From an uncultured Selenomonas sp. (lineage in GTDB: Bacteria > Bacillota > Negativicutes > Selenomonadales > Selenomonadaceae): DNA of 6,433 nt. This document shows positions 1 to 5,687 of this stretch, piece by piece. A program made the position numbers and the translations under genes. Where the stretch lies: assembly GCA_937981305.1 (NCBI GenBank), contig CALJPB010000112.1, positions 1 through 6,433 of the forward strand. The letters run 5' to 3'. Each line of letters starts with the position of its first letter. Position 1 is the first letter of the stretch. The notes below the pieces were generated by a model that worked only from the letters and a program-made list of their open reading frames with translations, was not told the DNA's origin and searched no databases.

Positions 1-1
1 C

Positions 2-493
2 GGACTTCTCAACATCGGCGAGGAGGAGACGAAGGGCAATGAGCAGGCGAAGGAGACGTATCCGCTGCTCAAAACCGAGCCGAACATCCATTTTTGCGGC
101 AACGCCGAGGGGCGTGATGTGCCCAAGGGAAATTTCGACGTCGTCATTTGTGATGGATTTGTTGGGAATGTTGTGCTAAAATTTGCAGAGGGGCTTGCGA
201 AAACAATTCTTGGACTCATTCAGGAGGAGATTCGCGGGGCGGGGCTGATGGCAAAGCTGGGGGCACTGCTTCTCATGCCGACACTGCGCCGCCTCGGCAA
301 ACGGCTCGATGTCAGGGAGTACGGCGGTGCGCCGCTCCTCGGCGTGAACGGCTGCTGTGTGATCGGTCACGGATCGTCGGACGCCAAGTCCGTTGCAAGT
401 GCGATTGGCGTGACCGTGGACTATGTGAATGGAAAAGTGCTGGATCAGATTCGTGATGCTCTGGCAAAGAAGGGGGACTCGGATCGTGCCTAA
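2..493 (+). CDS. plsX: Phosphate acyltransferase PlsX, C-terminal part (5' end outside window)
   Basis: PlsX converts acyl-ACP plus phosphate to acyl-phosphate, the acyl donor used by PlsY to start phospholipid synthesis at the membrane. The open frame runs in from the left edge and gives 163 residues to the TAA at 491-493, roughly the C-terminal half of a family that is usually about 330 residues long. The visible family blocks are LLNIGEEETKGNE at the start, then NIHFCGNAEGRD, then FDVVICDGFVGNVVLK, and late in the protein GAPLLGVNG. There is an internal in-frame GTG at 119, but it is a valine codon inside the conserved FCGNAEGRDV block and not a start. The gene overlaps fabH by 8 bases, so the two are probably translationally coupled. 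Identification is by motif recognition and operon position. Confidence 0.95.
   Translation, partial: GLLNIGEEETKGNEQAKETYPLLKTEPNIHFCGNAEGRDVPKGNFDVVICDGFVGNVVLKFAEGLAKTILGLIQEEIRGAGLMAKLGALLLMPTLRRLGKRLDVREYGGAPLLGVNGCCVIGHGSSDAKSVASAIGVTVDYVNGKVLDQIRDALAKKGDSDRA
471..488 (+). promoter_or_regulatory. Ribosome site and GTG start of fabH
   Basis: An AGGGGG run at 471-476 lies 9 bases before a GTG at 486, inside the end of plsX. This supports GTG as the fabH start. The upstream in-frame ATG at 429 would add 19 residues unlike the family ahead of the conserved KISAGILGTGYCVPE start of the protein. Confidence 0.75.
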
Positions 494-1490
494 GATCAGT
501 GCAGGCATCCTCGGAACAGGCTACTGTGTTCCGGAGCGGGTGCTGACGAATTTCGACCTTGAGAAGATGGTTCAGACGAATGATGCGTGGATTGTTGAGC
601 GTACGGGCATTCGTGAACGTCGTATTGCCGCAGAGAACGAACCGGTTTCTCTGTTCGCACAGCGTGCGGCAGAGATGGCACTTGCAGATGCGGGGGTCGA
701 TGCCGCCGATCTGGATCTCATCATTATGGCGACACTCACGTCTGATCGTATTATTCCGTCGACGGCGTGTGTGCTTCAGGATCATCTCGGTGCGAAACAC
801 GCAGCGGCGTTTGATCTCTCGGCTGCGTGTTCCGGCTTTGTCTATGCCTCCTCCATTGCGACACAGTTCATCGAGAGCGGCATCTATCGCCATGTTCTCG
901 TGATCGGTGGTGAGACGCTGTCCAAGGTCGTGGACTGGCAGGATCGCAATACCTGCATTCTCTTTGGCGATGGTGCAGGAGCTGCCGTGTTTGGAGCGGT
1001 CGAGGACGGTTACGGCATACGCTCCTTTGATCTTGGCAGTGACGGGTCGGGCGGCGATGCCCTTGACATTCCGTCGAGTGGAAGTCTTTGTCCGGTGACG
1101 CCGGAGACGATTGAGAAACGTCTCAACTACGTTCACATGGACGGCAAGGCCGTGTTTCGCTTTGCGACGAGGGTCATGGGACGAACGGTGGAGACTTCTC
1201 TCGAACGTGCGGGAATGCAGCGGGAGGAACTGGACTATCTCGTTCCGCATCAGGCGAATATCCGTATTATCCAGGCGGCAGCCAAGAGACTTGCGATGCC
1301 GATGGAAAAAGTTATTATAAATATTCATCGTTACGGCAATATGTCTGCCGCATCCATCCCTGTCGCCCTCGCGGAGGCGGCGCACGCGCAGCAGTTCAAA
1401 AAGGGAGACAACATCGCCCTCGCAGGTTTCGGCGCGGGACTTACATGGGCATCGTGTATTATGAAGTGGGCGAAGGAGGAAAACGGTTAA
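486..1490 (+). CDS. fabH: 3-oxoacyl-ACP synthase III (FabH)
   Basis: FabH condenses an acyl-CoA primer with malonyl-ACP to make the first 3-ketoacyl-ACP of each fatty acid in the cytoplasm. The protein is 334 residues from the GTG start, close to the usual 315-335. The Cys-His-Asn catalytic triad of the family is complete: Cys115 in SAACSGF, His255 in VPHQANIRII and Asn285 in HRYGNMSAAS. The N-terminal thiolase fold shows the GTGYCVPE and WIVERTGIRERR blocks, and the C-terminus has the glycine-rich AGFGAGLTW block. The position equivalent to the primer-pocket Phe87 of the E. coli enzyme appears to be Ile90 (RIIPSTA, by hand alignment counting 25 residues back from the catalytic Cys), so primer preference may differ from acetyl-CoA. 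The gene overlaps plsX by 8 bases and fabK by 1 base, which implies tight co-translation. Confidence 0.96.
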   Translation: MPKISAGILGTGYCVPERVLTNFDLEKMVQTNDAWIVERTGIRERRIAAENEPVSLFAQRAAEMALADAGVDAADLDLIIMATLTSDRIIPSTACVLQDHLGAKHAAAFDLSAACSGFVYASSIATQFIESGIYRHVLVIGGETLSKVVDWQDRNTCILFGDGAGAAVFGAVEDGYGIRSFDLGSDGSGGDALDIPSSGSLCPVTPETIEKRLNYVHMDGKAVFRFATRVMGRTVETSLERAGMQREELDYLVPHQANIRIIQAAAKRLAMPMEKVIINIHRYGNMSAASIPVALAEAAHAQQFKKGDNIALAGFGAGLTWASCIMKWAKEENG

Positions 1491-1492
1491 TG
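1473..1492 (+). promoter_or_regulatory. Ribosome site and TAATG junction of fabH and fabK
   Basis: AAGGAGG at 1473-1479 is followed after 10 bases by ATG at 1490. The A of the fabH stop TAA is also the A of the fabK ATG. This favours ATG 1490 over the in-frame ATG at 1445, which lies deep in fabH, has no ribosome site and would add 15 non-family residues. Confidence 0.85.
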
Positions 1493-2437
1493 TTTGATAA
1501 CAATCCGATTTGTCGGATGCTTGGCATCAAGTATCCAATCTTCCAAGGTGGTATGGCATGGATTGGCACAGCCGAGCTTGCCTCCGCCGTCTCCAATGCG
1601 GGGGGGCTTGGACTGATTGGTGCCGGTCATATGCCGCCCGATGCACTCAGGAATGAGATTCAAAAGGCAAAGGGCTGGACGGACAAGCCATTCGGTGTGA
1701 ATGTCATGCTCATGAGCCCCTTTGTTAAGGAGGTCATGCAGGTTGTTCTTGAAGAGCGCGTTCCCGTTATCACAACGGGTGCGGGCAATCCCGGCGAGTA
1801 TGTGCCGGCACTCAAGGAAATCGGCTCGAAGGTCATTCCTGTTGTTGCATCGGTGGCACTCGCACGCCGCCTCGTGCGCACGGGCGTGGATGCCGTGATC
1901 GCTGAGGGAACGGAGTCCGGTGGTCACATCGGCGAGATTACGACGATGGCACTCCTGCCGCAGGTCGTGGATGCCGTGGACGTACCCGTCATCGGTGCAG
2001 GCGGTATCGGTGATGCACGCGGCATGGCGGCAGCGTTCGCCCTCGGCGCACAGGCGATCCAGATGGGGTCGCGCTTTGTCATGAGCGAGGAGTGCATTGC
2101 ACACCCGAACTACAAAAACGCCGTTCTCAAGGCAAAGGATCGCTCAACGGTTGTCACGGGGCGTTCGCTCGGACATCCCGCACGTGTTCTGCAGAATAAG
2201 CTCTCCCGTAAATATGAGGAGATGGAGGCTGCGGGCGCATCGCACGAGGAACTTGAGCAGCTTGGCGTCGGTAGTCTGCATCGTGCAACGCACGATGGAG
2301 ATGTCGAAAACGGCTCGGTCATGATCGGTGAGATCTCCGGAATGCTCTCGGACATCAAGCCGGTCGCACAGATCATCGAGGATATTGTAGGAGGGCTTTC
2401 GGGCGCGTTTGACGCGGCACGCAAGACCTGTGAGTAA
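1490..2437 (+). CDS. fabK: Enoyl-ACP reductase II (FabK), FMN-dependent
   Basis: FabK carries out the last step of each elongation round, reducing trans-2-enoyl-ACP to acyl-ACP with NAD(P)H and FMN. It replaces FabI in several Firmicutes, and such enzymes are intrinsically insensitive to triclosan (family knowledge). The 315-residue protein has a TIM-barrel layout with IFQGGMAWIG at 17-26, KPFGVNVMLMSPF at 66-78, ITTGAGNP at 94-101, IAEGTESGGHIG at 137-148, VIGAGGI at 167-173 and QMGSRFV at 191-197. The His in GGHIG (His146) matches the key active-site His of pneumococcal FabK. The downstream blocks ECIAHPNYK and GHPARV also match true FabK rather than the generic nitronate monooxygenase group. 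It is translationally coupled to fabH and lies 11 bases before fabD, so it is the likely housekeeping enoyl reductase. Confidence 0.94.
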   Translation: MFDNNPICRMLGIKYPIFQGGMAWIGTAELASAVSNAGGLGLIGAGHMPPDALRNEIQKAKGWTDKPFGVNVMLMSPFVKEVMQVVLEERVPVITTGAGNPGEYVPALKEIGSKVIPVVASVALARRLVRTGVDAVIAEGTESGGHIGEITTMALLPQVVDAVDVPVIGAGGIGDARGMAAAFALGAQAIQMGSRFVMSEECIAHPNYKNAVLKAKDRSTVVTGRSLGHPARVLQNKLSRKYEEMEAAGASHEELEQLGVGSLHRATHDGDVENGSVMIGEISGMLSDIKPVAQIIEDIVGGLSGAFDAARKTCE

Positions 2438-2448
2438 GGAGTGCAGAT

Positions 2449-3384
2449 ATGGGGAAACTTGCATTTTTGTTCCCGGGGCAGGGAGCACAGGTTGTCGGCA
2501 TGGGCAAGGATTTTTACGACAGCTATGATCTTGCAAAGAAGCGCTTTGCGGAGGCGGATGAGGCTCTTGGCTACTCCATCAGCAAGCTCTGTTTCGAAGG
2601 ACCTGCCGATCAGCTGCAGCTGACCGAGCATACGCAGCCCGCGATCCTCACGGTGGCGGTCATTGCCTCTGAGCTTCTGCGTGCGGAGGGAATCGAGCCC
2701 GAGATTGCAGCGGGTCACAGTCTTGGGGAATATGCGGCACTCGTTGCAGCAGGAGTGCTGTCGTTTCAGGATGCCGTTTTGCTTGTCCACAAGCGCGGTG
2801 CCTATATGCAGGAAGCTGTCCCCGTTGGCGAGGGCGCGATGGCGGCGGTCATCGGTCTCGACGATGAGACCATCATCTCTGTTTGCGCCGAAGCAAGCTC
2901 TGTGGGAGCTGTTCAGGCAGTCAATTTCAACTGTCCCGGGCAGACAGTTATCGCAGGTACGGCTAAGGGCGTGGAGACGGCGGTTCAGCATTTGCAGGAA
3001 AAGGGCGCGAAAAAAGCGGTTATTCTGCCGGTTTCGGCACCGTTCCACTCGACGCTGATGGAGCCTGCCGCAAAGAAACTCGCGGCGGAGCTCGACAAGG
3101 TTGAGCTGCGCGATGCGGCATTCCCCGTGGTCTCGAACTATACGGGCAGCCTCCAGCGGACGGCTGCAGAGATCAAGGCGAATCTCATCGCACAGGCGGA
3201 TCACCCTGTGCGTTGGATTGCGTGTGTGAACACCATGCGTGATTTCGGCGCGGACACCTATGTTGAGTGTGGTCCGGGAAAGACACTCGCAGGATTTAAC
3301 AAGCGCATTGACAAGGCACTGAAGAGCCTGAACGTTGAGAATGTGGAATCTCTGCAAAAAACGCTTGACACATTAAAGAAGTAA
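2449..3384 (+). CDS. fabD: Malonyl-CoA:ACP transacylase (FabD)
   Basis: FabD moves malonate from CoA to the phosphopantetheine arm of ACP, supplying the extender unit for FabH and FabF. The protein is 311 residues, typical for the family. It starts with the FPGQGAQ signature (8-14), has the nucleophile elbow GHSLGEY with catalytic Ser91, Arg116 (HKRGAYMQ) to hold the malonyl carboxylate, and His200 in SAPFHST as the catalytic partner. These match Ser92, Arg117 and His201 of the E. coli enzyme. The C-terminal block VECGPGKTLAGF is also present. AAGGAG at 2436-2441 lies 7 bases before the ATG and overlaps the fabK stop codon. No anomalies are visible. Confidence 0.96.
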   Translation: MGKLAFLFPGQGAQVVGMGKDFYDSYDLAKKRFAEADEALGYSISKLCFEGPADQLQLTEHTQPAILTVAVIASELLRAEGIEPEIAAGHSLGEYAALVAAGVLSFQDAVLLVHKRGAYMQEAVPVGEGAMAAVIGLDDETIISVCAEASSVGAVQAVNFNCPGQTVIAGTAKGVETAVQHLQEKGAKKAVILPVSAPFHSTLMEPAAKKLAAELDKVELRDAAFPVVSNYTGSLQRTAAEIKANLIAQADHPVRWIACVNTMRDFGADTYVECGPGKTLAGFNKRIDKALKSLNVENVESLQKTLDTLKK

Positions 3385-3408
3385 TGATTAAATGAATTCG
3401 GTGCGATT

Positions 3409-3424
3409 AAGGAGGAAACTCATG
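3409..3424 (+). promoter_or_regulatory. Ribosome site deciding the fabG start
   Basis: AAGGAGG at 3409-3415 lies 6 bases before ATG 3422. An in-frame ATG at 3392 would add ten residues (MNSVRLRRKL) before the conserved LEGKVALVTGG start and has only a weak purine stretch ahead of it, so 3422 is preferred. Confidence 0.85.
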
Positions 3425-4165
3425 CTTCTTGAAGGGAAAGTTGCTCTTGTTACGGGCGGTTCACGCGGCATTGGTCGTGCGATTGCCATTCGACTTGCAC
3501 AGGAGGGCGCGAAGGTTGCCATCAACTATGCGGGCAATCAGGCTGCCGCAGAGGGAGTCAAGGCACTCATCGAGGAGCAGGGCGGTACGGCAATGCTCGT
3601 ACAGGCAGACGTTTCAGACAGTGCGCTCGCTGCCGAGATGGTCACACGTGTGCATGACACACTGGGCGGACTCGACATTCTCGTCAACAATGCGGGGATT
3701 ACACGCGACACGCTGCTCGTTCGCATGAAGGACGAGGATTTCGATGCCGTTATTGGAACGAATCTGAGGGGCATTTATGCGTGTACCAAGGCAGCTGCAA
3801 AGTTTATGACGAAGCAGCGCAGCGGACGCATTGTGAATCTCTCCTCCGTGGTCGGTGAGATCGGCAACGTGGGACAGACGAACTACGCCGCCGCGAAGGC
3901 GGGCGTGATCGGCTTCTCGAAGGCAGCGGCAAAGGAATTTGCGCCGCGCGGGATTACGGTCAACGTCGTTGCTCCCGGCTTTATTGATACCGATATGACT
4001 GCGGTTCTCAAAGATTCCATTCGTGAGAAAATCGTGACAGGCATCCCGCTTGGGGCACTTGGGACGCCGGAGAATGTTGCCGATGCCGTGCTCTTCCTCG
4101 TAAGTGATGCGGCATCGTACATTACTGGCCAGACGCTGAATGTTGACGGCGGCATGGTTATGTAG
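3422..4165 (+). CDS. fabG: 3-oxoacyl-ACP reductase (FabG), short-chain dehydrogenase
   Basis: FabG reduces 3-ketoacyl-ACP to 3-hydroxyacyl-ACP with NADPH, the first reduction of each elongation cycle. The 247-residue protein is the standard length. It shows the dinucleotide-binding motif TGGSRGIG (11-18), the structural NNAG (89-92), and the full short-chain dehydrogenase tetrad: Asn114, Ser142 (NLSSVVG), Tyr155 and Lys159 (NYAAAKAG). The C-terminal block ITGQTLNVDGGMVM is typical of true FabG and supports this over another member of the large dehydrogenase family, as does its position between fabD and acpP. It follows fabD after 37 bases and precedes acpP by 35 bases, most likely in the same transcript. 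Confidence 0.95.
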   Translation: MLLEGKVALVTGGSRGIGRAIAIRLAQEGAKVAINYAGNQAAAEGVKALIEEQGGTAMLVQADVSDSALAAEMVTRVHDTLGGLDILVNNAGITRDTLLVRMKDEDFDAVIGTNLRGIYACTKAAAKFMTKQRSGRIVNLSSVVGEIGNVGQTNYAAAKAGVIGFSKAAAKEFAPRGITVNVVAPGFIDTDMTAVLKDSIREKIVTGIPLGALGTPENVADAVLFLVSDAASYITGQTLNVDGGMVM

Positions 4166-4183
4166 CATACAACAACATCTATT

Positions 4184-4203
4184 AAAGGAGGTGAAAACGC
4201 ATG
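4184..4203 (+). promoter_or_regulatory. Very strong ribosome site of acpP
   Basis: AAAGGAGGTGA at 4184-4194 matches an 11-base complement of the usual Firmicute 16S rRNA tail without interruption, with 6 bases before ATG 4201. It is the strongest ribosome site in the window, fitting the high abundance of ACP in cells. Confidence 0.85.
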
Positions 4204-4431
4204 GCAACGTTTGACAAGGTTCGCGACATCGTCGTCGAGCAGCTTGGCTCGGAGGCTGATGAAGTCACCCTCGAGTCCACCTTCATTGACGATCTTGGCG
4301 CAGATTCGCTCGACATCGTTGAGCTCATCATGGCTTTCGAGGAGGAATTCAATGTAGAAATCCCCGACGAGGCTGCTGAGAAGATTAAGACGGTTCAGGA
4401 TGTCGTCAACTACATCGATCAGAACAAGTAA
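4201..4431 (+). CDS. acpP: Acyl carrier protein (ACP)
   Basis: ACP carries growing acyl chains as thioesters on a phosphopantetheine arm and docks with every enzyme of this cluster. The protein has 76 residues, is strongly acidic and is predicted to form the four-helix ACP fold. The attachment motif [15 protein letters not shown] places the modified serine at residue 36, at the start of helix II, with the acidic recognition face around it (Asp35, Asp38, Glu41). The C-terminal half, [23 protein letters not shown], is canonical. A strong terminator begins 50 bases after the stop, so acpP closes the upstream transcription unit or at least its most abundant part. Confidence 0.97.
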   Translation: MATFDKVRDIVVEQLGSEADEVTLESTFIDDLGADSLDIVELIMAFEEEFNVEIPDEAAEKIKTVQDVVNYIDQNK

Positions 4432-4480
4432 GACACAGTGACCTTTGGTCGCAATCGTGCACAAAACTGGTCTTTTAGGG

Positions 4481-4514
4481 AAATCCCGTGACAGCTCAGG
4501 CGCACGGGATTTTT
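4481..4514 (+). terminator. Rho-independent terminator after acpP
   Basis: A perfect 10-base inverted repeat, AAATCCCGTG (4481-4490) and CACGGGATTT (4503-4512), encloses a 12-base loop and runs into five T residues at 4510-4514. The stem is GC-rich at its inner part and is followed by the U-run, as expected of an intrinsic terminator for + strand transcription. A smaller hairpin, GACC-TTT-GGTC at 4440-4450, precedes it. Because fab genes continue on the same strand beyond it, it separates or attenuates fabK2-fabF relative to plsX-acpP. Confidence 0.88.
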
Positions 4515-4705
4515 CTCAAAAGGCATCATTAAATTTGCATACAATCAGGGCTGATGAACGCCCTGCTGTGATACATCCGCCTTCCGGCCGGCGGGATATT
4601 TGAGAGCAATGGTTGGAGGGGGGAGTCAAAACTTCTTGCGGAGAGATTGGTGTTCGATGAACACTATGCTGCTGTGAAGCATACTCTCCCGATTGGAGGG
4701 CTTAT
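4515..4705 (+). promoter_or_regulatory. Structured leader before the second FabK-family gene
   Basis: This gap holds no gene of normal size. Reading 5' to 3' it contains a hairpin CAGGGC (4546-4551)/GCCCTG (4560-4565), a GC-rich hairpin CCGCC (4577-4581)/GGCGG (4590-4594), a G-rich run (4611-4623), and a compact three-way junction at 4640-4689. The ribosome site GGAGGG lies at 4695-4700, 5 bases before ATG 4706. I could not find a convincing promoter. TACAAT at 4540-4545 resembles a -10 box but has no -35 partner at 16-18 bases, and TTGAGA at 4600-4605 resembles a -35 box but has no -10 partner. Whether this RNA arises by read-through of the acpP terminator or from its own promoter cannot be settled here. 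Confidence 0.55.
4640..4700 (+). promoter_or_regulatory. Candidate three-way-junction RNA overlapping a possible ribosome-site switch
   Basis: Three perfect 6-base helices nest exactly. P1 is GGAGAG (4640-4645) with CTCTCC (4684-4689). P2 is GTGTTC (4650-4655) with GAACAC (4659-4664), loop GAT. P3 is TATGCT (4665-4670) with AGCATA (4678-4683), loop of 7 bases. There are no unpaired bases between P2 and P3 or between P3 and P1, and only four (ATTG) between P1 and P2. The 3' strand of P1 (4684-4689) can instead pair with the ribosome site GGAGGG (4695-4700) across a 5-base loop, with one G-U pair. The two folds exclude each other, as in a translational switch. It matches no riboswitch class that I recognise. 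The pairing was found by eye, without energy calculation or covariation. Confidence 0.4.
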
Positions 4706-5653
4706 ATGAGACTACCCGAGGTGAGGATCGGCAACAAGGTTGCCACCATCCCCATCATTCAGGGCGGTATGGCGATCCGCCTTACGACAGCGCGGCTCGC
4801 GGCTGCCGCTGCAAATGAGGGCGGCATCGGACTGATTGCGGCGTCCGGTATGAAACCGCAGGAACTGCGCTATGAGATCCGACTAGCTCGCTCACTTTCT
4901 CCCCATGGGATCATCGGCATCAACGAGATGGTTGCTGCAAGTGACTTTGCAGATGCCGTTAAAATTGCGATCGACGAGGGGATTGATCTCGTTGTTGCAG
5001 GTGCGGGCTTCTCCCGCGATATGTTTCAGCTTGGTAAGGAATCCGGCACGCCGATTGTGCCGATTGTTTCCACGGCAAAGCTGGCAAAGATTTCCGAAAA
5101 GCTCGGTGCGGCGGCGGTTGTCGTCGAGGGCAAGGAGGCGGGCGGACACCTTGGCACAGATCAGTCCGTACGAAATATTATTTCCGATGTCCGTGCGGCG
5201 GTAAAAATTCCGATTTTTGCAGCCGGTGGGATACTGACGGGACAGGATATTGCAGATCTTCACAAGATGGGGGCGAACGGCGTACAGCTCGGTTCGCGTT
5301 TTGCTGCGTGCGTTGAGTCCAATGCGGCACCGTCGCTCAAGCAGTACTATTTGAAGGCGCAAAAGAACGATATTGTCGTCATCCATAGTCCTGTGGGCTT
5401 GCCGGGGCGTGCTGTACGTACGCCATTTTCCGCACGGATCATGGAAGGACCTGTGCGACCAAAGGTGTGTGACCGCTGTCTCAAGCAGTGCGATCATCAC
5501 TTCTGTATCATTCGTGCACTATCCCGTGCGCAGCAGGGGGATCTTGAGACGGGGCTTGTCTTTACAGGCGAGTTCATGCCGCGCATCGATCGGATTCTGA
5601 GTGTTCATGAGATATTTGAGGAGCTGAAAGAGCAGCTTGAGGCAGCGAACTAG
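4706..5653 (+). CDS. Second FabK/nitronate-monooxygenase-family flavoprotein with a cysteine cluster
   Basis: This 315-residue protein belongs to the FMN-binding TIM-barrel group that includes FabK, nitronate monooxygenase and FabX. Visible blocks are PIIQGGMAIRL (16-26), GGIGLIAASG (39-48), VVAGAG (96-101), VVEGKEAGGHLG with His148 (139-150), IFAAGGI (170-176) and VQLGSRF (193-199). It lacks FabK features found in the upstream paralogue, such as FGVNVMLMSPF and AHPNYK. It instead has SPVGLPGRAVRTPF (228-241) and then a cluster Cys255-x2-Cys258-x3-Cys262-x4-Cys267, absent from the first FabK and suited to bind an iron-sulfur centre or zinc. GGAGGG at 4695-4700 precedes ATG 4706 by 5 bases. 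fabF follows after 31 bases, so a fatty-acid role is likely. It could be an alternative enoyl-ACP reductase, a FabX-like dehydrogenase/isomerase for unsaturated fatty acids, or a nitronate-type oxidoreductase. Family assignment is firm, but the reaction is not. Confidence 0.85.
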   Translation: MRLPEVRIGNKVATIPIIQGGMAIRLTTARLAAAAANEGGIGLIAASGMKPQELRYEIRLARSLSPHGIIGINEMVAASDFADAVKIAIDEGIDLVVAGAGFSRDMFQLGKESGTPIVPIVSTAKLAKISEKLGAAAVVVEGKEAGGHLGTDQSVRNIISDVRAAVKIPIFAAGGILTGQDIADLHKMGANGVQLGSRFAACVESNAAPSLKQYYLKAQKNDIVVIHSPVGLPGRAVRTPFSARIMEGPVRPKVCDRCLKQCDHHFCIIRALSRAQQGDLETGLVFTGEFMPRIDRILSVHEIFEELKEQLEAAN

Positions 5654-5668
5654 GGTGCAAGCTCTAGG

Positions 5669-5687
5669 AAAGGAGTCGGTTGGTTTG
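5669..5687 (+). promoter_or_regulatory. Ribosome site and TTG start of fabF
   Basis: AAAGGAG at 5669-5675 is followed after 9 bases by TTG 5685, directly before the canonical KKRIVVTGVG start of FabF. No other in-frame start exists between the upstream region and the first internal Met at about residue 70, so TTG is the only sensible initiator. Confidence 0.85.

Noticed and set aside
119..493. Separate 124-residue gene starting at GTG 119
   Set aside because: The frame continues upstream to the window edge with conserved PlsX sequence, so 119 is an internal valine codon.
312..1385. Long minus-strand open frame opposite fabH
   Set aside because: The protein is rich in Arg, His and Cys and shows no family motif. 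It mirrors the codon bias of fabH, whose catalytic residues are all intact on the + strand.
2110..3357. 415-codon minus-strand open frame opposite fabK and fabD
   Set aside because: It covers two well-identified + strand genes, has no recognisable domain and no convincing ribosome site, and is explained by GC-rich third positions.
4540..4545. TACAAT as a -10 promoter box for the second flavoprotein gene
   Set aside because: The hexamer 17 bases upstream is CAAAAG, unlike TTGACA, and the TG dinucleotide is one base out of place for an extended -10. It is kept only as a weak possibility.
4551..4557. CTGATGA resembling a hammerhead ribozyme or box C/D core
   Set aside because: There is no matching GAAA segment or three-helix arrangement for a hammerhead, and box C/D RNAs are not expected in bacteria. 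The match is short enough to be chance.
4611..4623. GGTTGGAGGGGGG as a G-quadruplex
   Set aside because: Only two-layer G-runs are available, which is a weak quadruplex. A ribosome-site-like or pairing role is equally likely.
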